The notes: a model not told the origin generated them from the letters alone. 64,000 nucleotides of DNA from Pseudoxanthomonas sp. PXM02 (GCF_014851805.1 NZ_JACVAK010000001.1:124001-188000); one strand, 5' to 3'. Shown: positions 1 to 10,209, counted from the stretch's first letter. Program-made: numbers and translations.

Positions 1-136
1 TCTGCGCAAGGCGAGCGGGATCGACGGGTTGCCAGTCAGCGCCCAGTTCACCGGTCTGCCCGCGTGCGCCCACGGGCATCAACAACAGCGCTAACAAGCC
101 GGTGGCGCACAACAGGCTGCACTTGTTGCCGTCCAT
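1..136 (-). CDS. Exported protein of the C39 cluster, partial (cut by window edge)
   Basis: The ATG at 134-136 opens a frame that runs off the left edge, so only about 45 residues are visible. It begins with a short polar stretch and a hydrophobic core (LLCATGLLALLLMPVGA), a Sec-type signal peptide ending near ARGQ. The mature start reads TGELGADWQPVDPARLAQ. The start lies 1 bp after the stop of the upstream C39-like peptidase gene, so the two are almost certainly cotranscribed. The DPARLAQ stretch resembles the TDRLSTMRGG segment of the small protein encoded at 839-1258, which suggests a related motif just beyond the edge. The function is unknown. Confidence 0.7.
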   Translation of the reverse strand, partial: MDGNKCSLLCATGLLALLLMPVGARGQTGELGADWQPVDPARLAQ

Positions 137-137
137 G

Positions 138-842
138 TCAGATGTCTCCCGGACCGCGCCGTGGCACGGTGATGTTGCGCAGGCCGTCGCGCTGGATTCC
201 CATGTCGAGCGGCGCCGGAGGTGCGGTCTGCCAGTCGCGGGCCTGGTTGAAGCGGGCGCGTTCGCGCCGGTTGTGCACGACGAACATCACCCGGTTGTCC
301 CACAGCGCCTCGAATCGCGAACGCGGCATCGCGCGGGTGCCGCGCGCCGGATCGCCGAGCAGTACGCGTCCGTTGCGCAGCCCCTTCACCACGACGAAGT
401 GGCGGTAACCACGGTCGTTGAGCAGCACGATGGCCGGCACGTTCTCTTCCTGCAGCTTGTCCAGCGGCAGTTCGAAGCCGTCGGCCTCATAGCCTTTCGT
501 GCGCAGGTAACGCCGCATGTCGAGCAGCGAGAAGCCCTCCTTGCGGATCCGTGCCTGGTCGCCGTTGTTGTACATCTGCACGAACACGTCCACCTCGCTG
601 ACGGGATGGCCGTACTGGTGCGTCAGCAGCGTCGCCGTCGCGGCCGAGCCGCAGCTGAAGTCGTACTGCTGCGGCAGCGTGGTCTTGAACCTGGCCTCCT
701 TCAGGCTGGTCAGACGCACGTTGTAGGCACCACCCGGCACGCGCAGGTCACTGGTGGCCGCCGATGCGCCGCCCAGCCCGGCAGACGCACACGCCAGTGC
801 GACGTAGACAGGCCAGCGCCAGGCGCGCAGGCGGCGTTTCAT
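138..842 (-). CDS. Exported C39-family (bacteriocin-processing-like) cysteine peptidase
   Basis: 234 aa. A signal peptide occupies roughly residues 1-29 (VYVALACASAGLGGASA). The body has the layout of a papain-like C39 peptidase: QQYDFSCGSAATATLL gives the oxyanion Gln and catalytic Cys, GYRHFVVVKGL the catalytic His, and LLGDPARG the Asp. C39 peptidases usually cleave leader peptides after a double glycine. Here the enzyme stands alone and is exported, as in FapD of Pseudomonas functional-amyloid operons. Its ATG overlaps the stop of the upstream 139-aa gene by 4 bp and its own stop is 1 bp from the next start, a tight operon. A substrate among its neighbours is inferred, not shown. Confidence 0.85.
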   Translation of the reverse strand: MKRRLRAWRWPVYVALACASAGLGGASAATSDLRVPGGAYNVRLTSLKEARFKTTLPQQYDFSCGSAATATLLTHQYGHPVSEVDVFVQMYNNGDQARIRKEGFSLLDMRRYLRTKGYEADGFELPLDKLQEENVPAIVLLNDRGYRHFVVVKGLRNGRVLLGDPARGTRAMPRSRFEALWDNRVMFVVHNRRERARFNQARDWQTAPPAPLDMGIQRDGLRNITVPRRGPGDI

Positions 843-1258
843 TGCGGGCCGCCGGTGAAGTCGACGGTCACGATCATGGCGTTCTGGATCAGCACGTTGC
901 TGCCGGTGTTCTGGATGACCGTGTTGATCCCGCTGGCGTTGTTGAACGCGCCGTCGGCGATGCTGTTGGAACCGCTGGTGATGTGGTGCGCCGTGTTGTC
1001 GTCCACCGAACCATCGATATCGATCAGGTTCTCGGTCTGGCTGGCGTCACCACCGCGCATGGTGGACAACCGGTCCGTCGCGATCGCGCGCCCCAGCTCG
1101 CTGATCGCCGCGATGGGCACGTCTGGCGTGCGTGTGTCGGCGAGGATCGCCGGCGGCACGTCGAGTATCGGGCCGACGTTCTGCGCTTCTGCGCCGAATG
1201 CGACGGCGTGAAGCCCGCAGGCTGCAAGCAGCAGCCCGGTCTGTTGGAGCGTAAGCAT
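839..1258 (-). CDS. Small exported protein with MRGG motif, candidate C39 substrate
   Basis: 139 aa from the ATG at 1258, chosen because AAGGAG lies 7 bases upstream; longer starts at 1276 and 1321 are possible. A signal peptide (LLLAACGLHAVAFGAEA) is followed by a Pro-rich stretch, then ELGRAIATDRLSTMRGGDAS. The MRGG resembles the end of a double-glycine leader. The C-terminal third is Asn/Ser/Gly-rich (NSIADGAFNNASGINTVIQ) and ends QNTGSNVLIQNAMIVTVDF, like FapA/FapB-type matrix proteins. It lies between the Gly-rich exported protein and the C39 peptidase and overlaps the latter by 4 bp. Function unknown; a matrix or amyloid role is an inference. Confidence 0.75.
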   Translation of the reverse strand: MLTLQQTGLLLAACGLHAVAFGAEAQNVGPILDVPPAILADTRTPDVPIAAISELGRAIATDRLSTMRGGDASQTENLIDIDGSVDDNTAHHITSGSNSIADGAFNNASGINTVIQNTGSNVLIQNAMIVTVDFTGGPQ

Positions 1259-1374
1259 GGTCGGTCTCCTTGCCATGCGTCCGCCGCGCAGCCGTGCGGT
1301 GCCCCGCGTCCTGCGGGACACCGGCGCCCACGCGGGATATCCCGGCCACGAAGGCCGGGATATCGGCGGAGCGC

Positions 1375-2901
1375 TTACGGGCCTACGGTCAGGTTGGCCT
1401 GGACAGTGATGCCCTGCTGGATCAGCGAGGCCATGCCACTGTTCTGCGCGGCCACCATGATGCCGGCCGCGGACTGACCAACGCTGGTCATGTTGTTCGA
1501 CATGTCGAACGTACCCGCATCGACGGCCAGCGAACCGCCGGCACCGCCGGCGCCACCGGTCGCGCCGTTGCCGACGCCGCCATTGCCATCGCCGCCCATG
1601 CCGTCGCCGCCGTTGCCGACGCCGCCATCGCCACCGGTCGCACCGACCGCGCCCGCGGCGCCATTGCCTGCCGTCGCGTCACCGTTGCTGGCGCTCGAGG
1701 AGGCGCTGCCATTGGTCGCGTCGCCATTGTTGGCATCGCCACCATTGCCGCCGGTGCCGCCGGTGGCGGTCACGCTGCCGCCCGCGCCGCCCCAGCCATT
1801 GCCAGCGCCACCGGTGGCGGTCGCGTCGCCGCCCGTGCCGGAGCCTGCACCACCGGTGCCCGTCCCTGCACCTCCGGTTCCCGTGGCGTCACCCGAGGTG
1901 CCGTTGCCTGCGGTTGCCGTGCTGGTGCTCCCGGTTGCGGTTGCATCACCCGACGTACCTGCGCCGCCCGTGGCCGTGCCGGAGCCGCTGGTGCCGTCAC
2001 CCGCACCACGCTCGCGCACATCGCCGCTGCCTGCACCCGCATCGCCGCCACTGGCGCCGGCCATCGAGCCCGTATCGCCGCTCGCACTGCCGGCATCGCC
2101 GCCGGACGCGCCCGTGGCGCCACCGCCGTCACCACCCCAGCCGCCCGCGTCGCCGCCACGGCCGCGACCGTTGCCCGCTGTGGCATTGCCGTCCGCGCCC
2201 CAGCCGCTGCCGTTGCCGCCGTTGGCGCCGCCGGTGTCGTTGGCGTTGCCGCCTCGACCACCGTTGCCCGCCGTGGCATCGCCCACCGACGCGCCGCCAT
2301 TGGAGGCATCACCGGCCGTCGCGCTTCCGTTGTTGGCGCTTCCTCCGCTGCCGCCATCACCACCTGCGCCACCGTCGCCACCAGCACCGCCATTGCCCGT
2401 ACCGCCTGCGGCGGCGCCACCTTGGCCGTTGCCACCGTAACCAGCGCCGCCTTCGCCACCGTTGCCACCATTGGCATTGCCCCAGTTCCCGGCGACGTTG
2501 CCGATGTCATGCACGGTCACGCCCGAGACCGAACCGATCAGTTTGGTCTCGGCTACAGCCTTGCTGTGGTTGAACGAGTTGGAGAACGTCGAGGTGGCAG
2601 TGCTGCCGTTGTTGGCGGCGGTCGAGCCATAACCTTCGGCGTTGGCGCGGCCACGGTTGTCGCGGTTGTCGCCGTCGTGCGTGCTGTTGTCGCTGTGATC
2701 CGAGTTGTCGCTGTTGTTGGAGTTGTCGCTATGGTTCGAATTGTCGGTGTTGGTGCTGTTGTTGCTCAGGTCCGCGTCGAGATTGACCAGGATGTCGTCA
2801 CCATCCCCGTTCTCGGTGTTGGTCTGTTGGGCGAACGCCTGTCCCGTCATGCCGAGCGCCAGCAGTACCGCCGAAGCGATCAGAGTCTTGCGTGTGCACA
2901 T
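1375..2901 (-). CDS. Very Gly/Ala/Asp-rich exported repeat protein
   Basis: 508 aa, with AAGGAG upstream of the ATG. The signal peptide is residues 1-24 (ASAVLLALGMTGQAFA). Residues about 40-82 are an Asn/Ser/Asp/His tract (DNSNHSDNSNNSDNS). Residues about 105-140 are non-repetitive. Residues about 140-445 are low-complexity Gly-rich sequence with a recurring GDAT/GNAT-GNG unit and blocks such as GGAGGDGG. The last 60 residues are ordinary sequence ending QNSGMASLIQQGITVQANL, which parallels the C-terminus of the 139-aa neighbour. It resembles no catalytic family. A secreted adhesin, matrix or amyloid-like fibre protein processed with the adjoining C39 peptidase is likely but inferred. RTX (GGxGxD) repeats were looked for and are not the pattern. 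Confidence 0.8.
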   Translation of the reverse strand: MCTRKTLIASAVLLALGMTGQAFAQQTNTENGDGDDILVNLDADLSNNSTNTDNSNHSDNSNNSDNSDHSDNSTHDGDNRDNRGRANAEGYGSTAANNGSTATSTFSNSFNHSKAVAETKLIGSVSGVTVHDIGNVAGNWGNANGGNGGEGGAGYGGNGQGGAAAGGTGNGGAGGDGGAGGDGGSGGSANNGSATAGDASNGGASVGDATAGNGGRGGNANDTGGANGGNGSGWGADGNATAGNGRGRGGDAGGWGGDGGGATGASGGDAGSASGDTGSMAGASGGDAGAGSGDVRERGAGDGTSGSGTATGGAGTSGDATATGSTSTATAGNGTSGDATGTGGAGTGTGGAGSGTGGDATATGGAGNGWGGAGGSVTATGGTGGNGGDANNGDATNGSASSSASNGDATAGNGAAGAVGATGGDGGVGNGGDGMGGDGNGGVGNGATGGAGGAGGSLAVDAGTFDMSNNMTSVGQSAAGIMVAAQNSGMASLIQQGITVQANLTVGP

Positions 2902-3108
2902 GTTGCTTCTCCTTGTGGCCGCTCCGGAGCCCAGGGGAAGCCCCTAAAAAGCGACGCGGGTCACACTTGCACACGATTCGTTAGCGCTTTCCGGCACGAA
3001 GGTTAAAACTTCGTTATCGATACGACCGTCTGTCCGCGAGTCAAGACAGGCTGTAACAAAGGGACACGGCATGTCCGTCACCGCCACGGGCCTGCGTTGC
3101 AGGCTGCC

Positions 3109-3522
3109 TCACCACGCAGGAGGTCGGATGGCGCCAGCGACGCGCGCGCCCAGCCACACCAGCAACAGTCCCAGCACCAGGGTGACCGCGAGATAGCCGA
3201 GGGCGGCGCCCTGCCGTTCGCTGCGCGCGAACAACAGGCACTCGAGCATCAGCGCCGAATAGGTGGTCAGCGCTCCCAGCACGCCGACGATGAGGAAGGC
3301 GCGCCAGTAGAGCGACGACGGCCCACGACCGTCCAGCCAGATCGCGAGGAAGCCTGCCGTGAACGAACCGACCATGTTCACCGCGAACGTGCCCCACGGG
3401 AATCCGTTGCCGAACTGGCGCAGTAGCAGGCCCCCCAGCCAGAACCTCGCCGCAGCGCCCAGCGCGCCACCAGCCATCACCAGCATCAGTTGCTGCCACC
3501 ACACCCAGGCCTGTACCGGCAT
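3109..3522 (-). CDS. crcB: Fluoride ion channel CrcB/Fluc
   Basis: 137 aa, the usual length. A four-helix membrane protein that exports fluoride as an antiparallel dimer in the inner membrane. Family motifs are visible: [13 protein letters not shown] at the N-terminus, [13 protein letters not shown] in the second helix with the conserved Asn, and [12 protein letters not shown] around the helix-3 break that binds the central sodium. It follows rarA on the same strand with 22 bp between them, a common gammaproteobacterial arrangement. A shifted frame reading out from 3529 overlaps it and is a shadow. Confidence 0.93.
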   Translation of the reverse strand: MPVQAWVWWQQLMLVMAGGALGAAARFWLGGLLLRQFGNGFPWGTFAVNMVGSFTAGFLAIWLDGRGPSSLYWRAFLIVGVLGALTTYSALMLECLLFARSERQGAALGYLAVTLVLGLLLVWLGARVAGAIRPPAW

Positions 3523-3544
3523 GCGTCAAGTCTCGTCGTCGGAC

Positions 3545-4912
3545 TCAGTCACCGCGACCAGCGCGTTGGCGCGCCTGCCGGCGTGCCTCCCGCAGTCGAT
3601 CGAGTTTTTCCTTCAGCTTGATCTCCAGCCCGCGCTCGACGGGCTGGTAATAAGTGCGTTCGCCCATCGCATCCGGGAACGCGGTCTGGTCCAGCGCAAT
3701 GCCGCCTTCCGCATCGTGGTCGTACTGGTAACCGGTGCCGTAGCCGAGCGACTTCATCAGTTTGGTCGGCGCATTGCGCAGGTGCATCGGCACATCCTGC
3801 GTGCCGTGCTCGCGCACGTCGGCCTTGGCGGCGTTGAACGCCATGTAGCCGGCATTCGACTTCGCGGTACTGGCCAGGTAGATCACCAGTTGCGCCAGCG
3901 CCAGGTCGCCTTCCGGACTGCCCAGACGTTCGTAGGTGTCCCAGGCATCGATTGCCATCTGCAGGGCGCGCGGATCGGCCAGGCCGATGTCTTCCACCGC
4001 CATCCGCGTCATGCGCCGCGCCAGGTAGGCCGGATCACAGCCTCCATCCAGCATGCGCGCCAGCCAGTACACCGCACCGTCAGGGTTGGAACTGCGCACG
4101 GACTTGTGCAGCGCTGAAATCTGGTCGTAGAACTGCTCGCCGCCCTTGTCGAAGCGGCGTGTGCGGTCGGCCAGCACCTGTGCCAGCGTCTGCGGGGTGA
4201 TGCGGCCGCCCTCGTCGGCGGCCAGCTCGGCGGCGATCTCAAGCAAGGTGAGGCCGCGCCGCACGTCGCCGTCGGCCGCGGTGGCGATCTCCAGCAGCGC
4301 CTCGTCGTCGACCTCGATCCCCAGGTCGGCCAGTCCGCGCTCGGAATCGGACAGCGCGAAACGCAGCGCATGCCGGATGTCGTCCGGCGACACCGCTTCC
4401 ATCACATGCACCCGACAGCGCGACAGCAACGCGGAGTTGAGTTCGAAGGACGGATTCTCTGTTGTGGCGCCGACAAACAGGATGGTGCCGCGTTCGATAT
4501 GGGGCAGGAACGCATCCTGCTGCGCCTTGTTGAAGCGGTGCACCTCGTCAACGAACAGTACCGTTCGACGACCGCCCGCGAAACGTTGCGCGGCCTCGGC
4601 CAGCACCTGGCGCACCTCCGGCAGGCCGGACAGCACCGCCGAGATCGCCTTGAACTCGGCATCCGCGTAACGCGCCAGCAGCAACGACAAGGTGGTCTTG
4701 CCGCAACCCGGCGGGCCCCACAGGATCATCGAGTGGACGTGACCGGACTCCACCGCGCGACGCAATGCGCTGCCCGGGGCCAGCAAACGCCGCTGGCCCA
4801 CCATTTCATCCAGCGTACGCGGACGCATGCGCTCGGCCAGGGGCCTAAGCGCATCCGTGTCGGTGCTCAGCAGGTCGGCCTGCGGTTCAAGAGGGGTACG
4901 AGTCCTGGCCAC
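3545..4912 (-). CDS. rarA: Replication-associated recombination protein A (AAA ATPase)
   Basis: 455 aa. A clamp-loader-like AAA+ ATPase (RarA/MgsA, related to WRNIP1) that acts at stalled replication forks. Walker A is LWGPPGCGKTTLSLLL (about residue 65), Walker B is TVLFVDEVHRF, and the sensor region is GATTENPSFELNSALLSRC. The C-terminal half carries the MgsA oligomerisation domain (DAWDTYERLGSPEGDLALAQ). The start is GTG at 4912. A -10-like TACAAT ends 5 bases before it and no Shine-Dalgarno sequence is present, suggesting a leaderless message. Downstream of ftsK and lolA, upstream of crcB. Confidence 0.95.
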   Translation of the reverse strand: MARTRTPLEPQADLLSTDTDALRPLAERMRPRTLDEMVGQRRLLAPGSALRRAVESGHVHSMILWGPPGCGKTTLSLLLARYADAEFKAISAVLSGLPEVRQVLAEAAQRFAGGRRTVLFVDEVHRFNKAQQDAFLPHIERGTILFVGATTENPSFELNSALLSRCRVHVMEAVSPDDIRHALRFALSDSERGLADLGIEVDDEALLEIATAADGDVRRGLTLLEIAAELAADEGGRITPQTLAQVLADRTRRFDKGGEQFYDQISALHKSVRSSNPDGAVYWLARMLDGGCDPAYLARRMTRMAVEDIGLADPRALQMAIDAWDTYERLGSPEGDLALAQLVIYLASTAKSNAGYMAFNAAKADVREHGTQDVPMHLRNAPTKLMKSLGYGTGYQYDHDAEGGIALDQTAFPDAMGERTYYQPVERGLEIKLKEKLDRLREARRQARQRAGRGD

Positions 4913-4963
4913 GCGTGATTGTAGCGTCGCACGTGCGGTAACCCGTACCCTGGTCGGCTATCG

Positions 4964-5587
4964 TCAGGGACCGCCGACGACATCCACGCCCTTGGCCGGG
5001 GCGTACTTGAAGGTGCCTGCGGCGAAGGACGGATTGCGTTTCCAGCCCGAGAAACTGATCTCGGTGCGCTGGCCCACGGCGTCCTTGACTTCCATCTTCA
5101 CCAGCGTGCCGCCGTTGAAGGCGAGCCGCGCGATCTGGAAGCTCGCATCACCTTCCTGCTTCGGCGTCAGGGTCAGCCATTGCACGCCACCCTGCCCCGC
5201 GGCCTCGGCGACGTTGAACTGCTGGTCCAGCTTGCCTGGATCGATCAGTGCGGCCAGCGGGCTGTTCTCTTCCTCGATGCCCTGCTCGCGCACCGCGGCC
5301 TGCTGCAGATCCGGATCGTAGACCCACACCTGCTTGCCGTCGGCGACGATCAACTGCTCGTATGGCTTGTTGTATTCCCAGCGGAACAGGCGCGGTGCCG
5401 ACAGCGCGACGCGACCGTTGGACGTCTCTTTCAACTTGCCGCCGCCGTCATAGACCTTCTGGGTGAACTGACCGTCCAACCCCTTCAGGCCGGTGGTGAA
5501 GGTCTTCAACTCGTCGCGCGCACCGGCGAAGGCGCTGGTGGCGAGCAAGGCGGTGGCGAGGACAGCGTAGCGGGCGGTGTGGAGCAT
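4964..5587 (-). CDS. lolA: Outer-membrane lipoprotein carrier LolA
   Basis: 207 aa with a signal peptide (YAVLATALLATSAFAGA) and the LolA fold signature: an early FTQKVYDGGGKLKETSNGRVALSAPRLF-type half-barrel (residues about 40-70), FRWEYNKPYEQLIVADGKQV and VWVYDPDLQQ. LolA is a periplasmic chaperone that takes mature lipoproteins from LolCDE to LolB. The order ftsK-lolA-rarA on the minus strand is widely conserved. 50 bp separate its stop from the rarA start. Confidence 0.94.
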   Translation of the reverse strand: MLHTARYAVLATALLATSAFAGARDELKTFTTGLKGLDGQFTQKVYDGGGKLKETSNGRVALSAPRLFRWEYNKPYEQLIVADGKQVWVYDPDLQQAAVREQGIEEENSPLAALIDPGKLDQQFNVAEAAGQGGVQWLTLTPKQEGDASFQIARLAFNGGTLVKMEVKDAVGQRTEISFSGWKRNPSFAAGTFKYAPAKGVDVVGGP

Positions 5588-5679
5588 GGTGCGTTCCGGA
5601 TGAAGGACGTTGGGCGGAGTGTGCCGGGGCGAAACTGAACAGGCCGCAGACCAGAGCCAGTGGCCGTAAAAGCGTTCAG

Positions 5680-8043
5680 TCAGCGCGGCGGCGGCGGTGC
5701 CAGTACCTGGCGGTCGCCATTGTGTTCGGGCGGGGTGACCACGCCTGCCGCTTCCATGGCCTCGATCAGGCGGGCGGCGCGGTTGTAGCCGATCTTCAGG
5801 CGGCGCTGCACGCCGGAGATCGAAGCACGGCGGCTCTCGGTGACGATCTTCACCGCCTCGTCGTATAGCGGATCGGACTCGTCGCCACCACCGCCGCCCG
5901 ACTCAGGCAGGCCGGTCGGACCGACGACGATGCCGTCGCCCATGGTCTGGATCTCTTCCAGCACGCCTTCGATGTAGTCGGCGCTGCCGCTGGCCTTGAG
6001 GTGCTCGACCACGCGGTGGACTTCCTCGTCGCTGACGAAGGCGCCATGGATACGTTCCGGCATCGCGGTGCCCGGCGGCAGGTACAGCATGTCGCCGTGG
6101 CCGAGCAGCGTCTCCGCACCCGACTGGTCGAGGATGGTGCGCGAGTCGATCTTCGAACTGACCTGGAAGGCGATGCGCGTGGGGATGTTCGCCTTGATCA
6201 GGCCGGTGATGACGTCCACCGACGGGCGCTGGGTGGCCAGGATCAGGTGGATGCCGGCTGCGCGTGCCTTCTGCGCCAGGCGGGCGATCAGCTCTTCGAC
6301 CTTCTTGCCGACGATCATCATCATGTCGGCGAATTCGTCGATGAAGATGACGATGAAGGGCATCGGCTCCAGCGGACGCGGGGCCTCGGCCAAGTCCGGA
6401 TTCGGCTTGAACAGCGGGTCCATCAACGGCTGGCCGGCGTCCTGGGCATCCTTCACTTTCTTGTTGAAGCCGGCCAGGTTGCGCACGCCCACCGCGCTCA
6501 TCAGCTTGTAGCGGCGCTCCATCTCCGCCACGCACCAGCGCAGGCCGTTGGCGGCCTCCTTCATGTCGGTGACCACCGGCGCCAGCAGGTGCGGGATGCC
6601 CTGGTAGACGCTGAGCTCCAGCATCTTCGGGTCGATCATCAGCATGCGCAGGTCTTTCGGCGACGCTTTGTACAGCAGGCTCAGCACCATCGCATTGACC
6701 GCCACCGACTTGCCCGAACCGGTAGTACCGGCGACCAGCAGGTGCGGCATGCGCGCCAGATCGGCCACGGTCGGTCGGCCGGCGATGTCCTTGCCCAGCG
6801 CCAGCGTCAGCACGCTACCGGACTTGTCGTATTCCTTGGAGCGCAACAGCTCGGAGAGGAAGATCATCTCGCGGCTGGTGTTGGGGATTTCCAAGCCGAT
6901 CACCGACTTGCCGGGGATCACGTCGACCACACGCACCGACTTCACCGACAGGCCGCGGGCGATGTCCTTGTCCAGCGAGCTGATCTGGCTGACCTTCACG
7001 CCCGGCGCGGGCTCCATCTCGAAGCGCGTGATCACCGGCCCCGGATAGGCACCGACCACCTGCGCATCGATACGGAAGTCCTTGAGTTTGAACTCGATCT
7101 GCCGCGACAGCGTTTCGAGCGTTTCCTCCGAATAGCCCTTGGCCTGCGGCTTGGGGTCATCGAGCAAGGACAGCGGCGGCAGGCCGGACTCGTCGCCGCC
7201 GGTGCCGTGGAACAAGGGAATCTGTTGTTCGCGCTTGGCGCGCTCGCTCTTCTCGACCACCGCCGGCGCAGGCGGTTCGATCTTGACGGGCTCGCGCTTG
7301 GCACGGGCCACTGCGTCGATCTTGCGTACGATCTCGCGCTCTTCGCGCATCGCCCGCGTCTGCTGCCATTCGTTGGCCTGCTGGCTGCTGCGCCGGAACA
7401 GATCGGGCAGCATCAGCACGTACTTGCCGATGCGTTCCATCACCGCGAACCAGGACAGTCCGGTCGCCAGCGTCACCGAGGTCAGGAACAGGACCAGCAG
7501 GAACAGGTTACCGCCCAGCCCGCCGAACAGCTTCAGCAGCGACTTGCCGACCAGCGTGCCGAGGATGCCGCCGGCGCCAGCGGAAAAATGCTCGGCCGGC
7601 ACGCCGCGCAAATGCAGTAGTCCGGTCGCCGAGATCAGGAAGCCGACCATGCCGATGAGGCGCAGCGCCGGCCCCAAATCGGCTTCACCATCGCCGTCGG
7701 TGTCCATGCCGAACAGCGCAATCCAGGCGACGGCACCGAGAATCAACGGCAGCAGGAACGCCACGTAGCCGAACAGCCACAGCAGCATGTCGGCCAGATA
7801 CGCGCCCGCCAGTCCGCCCATGTTGTGGACCGGTGCGGTCAGGCTTCCCGACTGCGACCAACTGGGATCGTTCGGGGAAAACGTAAAGAGGCTGGCCAGC
7901 AGATACAGCAGCAACGGCGCGATCGCGATCAGCGCCAGATCGCGCCACAGGCGCTGCCTCCGGGGATTCGGCGGCGACGACTGTTTGCGGGCGGCCGCAT
8001 TGCCGCCCTTGGATTTGCCATTGTCCGGGAGCTGTTTCGCCAC
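5680..8043 (-). CDS. ftsK: DNA translocase FtsK
   Basis: 787 aa with a GTG start. The N-terminus has four or five membrane segments (from about residue 35 to 200) that anchor it at the septum. A short linker (residues about 215-300, rich in Arg/Glu/Lys) follows. The motor holds Walker [15 protein letters not shown] at about 436 and Walker [15 protein letters not shown] at about 562. The last about 70 residues form the winged-helix gamma domain that reads KOPS sites ([18 protein letters not shown]). It coordinates chromosome dimer resolution with division. The short linker makes it smaller than E. coli FtsK, as in many relatives. Confidence 0.96.
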   Translation of the reverse strand: MAKQLPDNGKSKGGNAAARKQSSPPNPRRQRLWRDLALIAIAPLLLYLLASLFTFSPNDPSWSQSGSLTAPVHNMGGLAGAYLADMLLWLFGYVAFLLPLILGAVAWIALFGMDTDGDGEADLGPALRLIGMVGFLISATGLLHLRGVPAEHFSAGAGGILGTLVGKSLLKLFGGLGGNLFLLVLFLTSVTLATGLSWFAVMERIGKYVLMLPDLFRRSSQQANEWQQTRAMREEREIVRKIDAVARAKREPVKIEPPAPAVVEKSERAKREQQIPLFHGTGGDESGLPPLSLLDDPKPQAKGYSEETLETLSRQIEFKLKDFRIDAQVVGAYPGPVITRFEMEPAPGVKVSQISSLDKDIARGLSVKSVRVVDVIPGKSVIGLEIPNTSREMIFLSELLRSKEYDKSGSVLTLALGKDIAGRPTVADLARMPHLLVAGTTGSGKSVAVNAMVLSLLYKASPKDLRMLMIDPKMLELSVYQGIPHLLAPVVTDMKEAANGLRWCVAEMERRYKLMSAVGVRNLAGFNKKVKDAQDAGQPLMDPLFKPNPDLAEAPRPLEPMPFIVIFIDEFADMMMIVGKKVEELIARLAQKARAAGIHLILATQRPSVDVITGLIKANIPTRIAFQVSSKIDSRTILDQSGAETLLGHGDMLYLPPGTAMPERIHGAFVSDEEVHRVVEHLKASGSADYIEGVLEEIQTMGDGIVVGPTGLPESGGGGGDESDPLYDEAVKIVTESRRASISGVQRRLKIGYNRAARLIEAMEAAGVVTPPEHNGDRQVLAPPPPR

Positions 8044-8155
8044 CTTGGGACCAGACCTTAGGAAATTTCCGTTAGTGATTGATAGTAAACGAATCGTGGC
8101 CGCCGCAACAGCCAGTCATGCGCATCATCGAAGGCGGTGGACGAAAGCCGGATAA

Positions 8156-9286
<1,131 letters not shown>

Positions 9287-9310
9287 GCCAACGCCGGGCG
9301 TTTTCCAGGG

Positions 9311-10198
9311 ATGGACAAGTTGCTGATCAAGCAATGCTTGTTCTACGGGAGCTGGCTGGCCTGGCCGATGATCGTCTGGCTGGTGTGGCGGCTGCGGGAG
9401 CGCCGTGGCCGCTGGCTGATCGTGCTGTTGCTGGCGGGCTGCCTGCTGTTCGCCTGGGCGCGTTTCGTCGAGCCACAACGCATCCGCGTGCAGGAAACGG
9501 TGTTGTCCGGCACCGGTGCCGAGGCCAGGCTGGCGCTGATCAGCGACATCCACCTGGGCGTCTACAAGGACCGCGCCTACCTGCAGCGACTGGTGGACAG
9601 GATCAACTCGCTGCCCGTCGACGCCTTGGTGATCGCGGGCGACTTCACCTACGAACCCGGCAGGCGATCGCTCCGTGAGCTGTTCTCGCCGCTGGCGGAA
9701 CTCCGGCGGCCGGTCTACGCCGTGCTCGGCAACCATGACCAGCAGGCGCCCGGGCCCGACATCGACAAGGAACTGAGGGCAGCGCTGGCGGCACTCGATG
9801 TCGATGTGATCGAAGGCGGCACCGTTACCGTCCGCGGATTCCGGCTGGCCGGTCTCGGTGACCGCTGGGCGGGCAAGGATGACCCGGCGTTCCTCGCCAC
9901 GGAATCCTCGCCAACGCCCACCCTCGTGCTCACCCACAATCCCGACAGCGCGATCGACCTCGGCCCGGACACGGCGACCCTGGTGCTCGCCGGTCATACG
10001 CACGGCGGTCAGATCCGGATTCCGTGGCTCTACCGTCACGTGATTCCCAGCCGGTATGGTTTCGACCGTGGTGAACAGTTCCTGCAAACACCGCAAGGAC
10101 GCGTTCGCGTCTACACCACGGTCGGCACCGGCGAGATCGGCCTGCCGATGCGGTTGTTCAATCCGCCCACCATCGACGTGCTGGACCTGCGCCCGTAG
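9311..10198 (+). CDS. Membrane-anchored metallophosphoesterase
   Basis: 295 aa. Two N-terminal hydrophobic segments (residues about 11-28 and 34-50) are followed by a calcineurin-like phosphoesterase domain. Metal-binding motifs are complete: D79-I-H81, GD at 110-111, GNHD at 140-143, LTHNPD near 207-212 and GHTHGGQ at 228-234. This is the YkuE/YaeI-type subfamily; substrates proposed for relatives include UDP-2,3-diacylglucosamine and other phosphodiesters, but the substrate here cannot be read from sequence. It lies 24 bp downstream of trxB and 11 bp before the next gene, likely one transcript. Confidence 0.88.
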   Translation: MDKLLIKQCLFYGSWLAWPMIVWLVWRLRERRGRWLIVLLLAGCLLFAWARFVEPQRIRVQETVLSGTGAEARLALISDIHLGVYKDRAYLQRLVDRINSLPVDALVIAGDFTYEPGRRSLRELFSPLAELRRPVYAVLGNHDQQAPGPDIDKELRAALAALDVDVIEGGTVTVRGFRLAGLGDRWAGKDDPAFLATESSPTPTLVLTHNPDSAIDLGPDTATLVLAGHTHGGQIRIPWLYRHVIPSRYGFDRGEQFLQTPQGRVRVYTTVGTGEIGLPMRLFNPPTIDVLDLRP

Positions 10199-10209
10199 CA
10201 TCGTCGCCA

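Noticed and set aside
1560-2480. CRISPR-like or tandem DNA repeat array
   Set aside because: The periodicity is degenerate and in codon frame; no identical repeats with unique spacers occur.
1-2901. Calling the left cluster a fap operon
   Set aside because: Only the C39 peptidase and a loose Asn/Gln-Gly-type C-terminus recall fap genes; no FapC-type repeats or FapF porin are visible, so fap symbols were not used.
1270-3006. Long plus-strand frames opposite the Gly-rich gene
   Set aside because: They are Ala/Gly/Pro-rich mirror images of the low-complexity repeat; the minus strand has the signal peptide, ribosome-binding site and an ordinary C-terminus.
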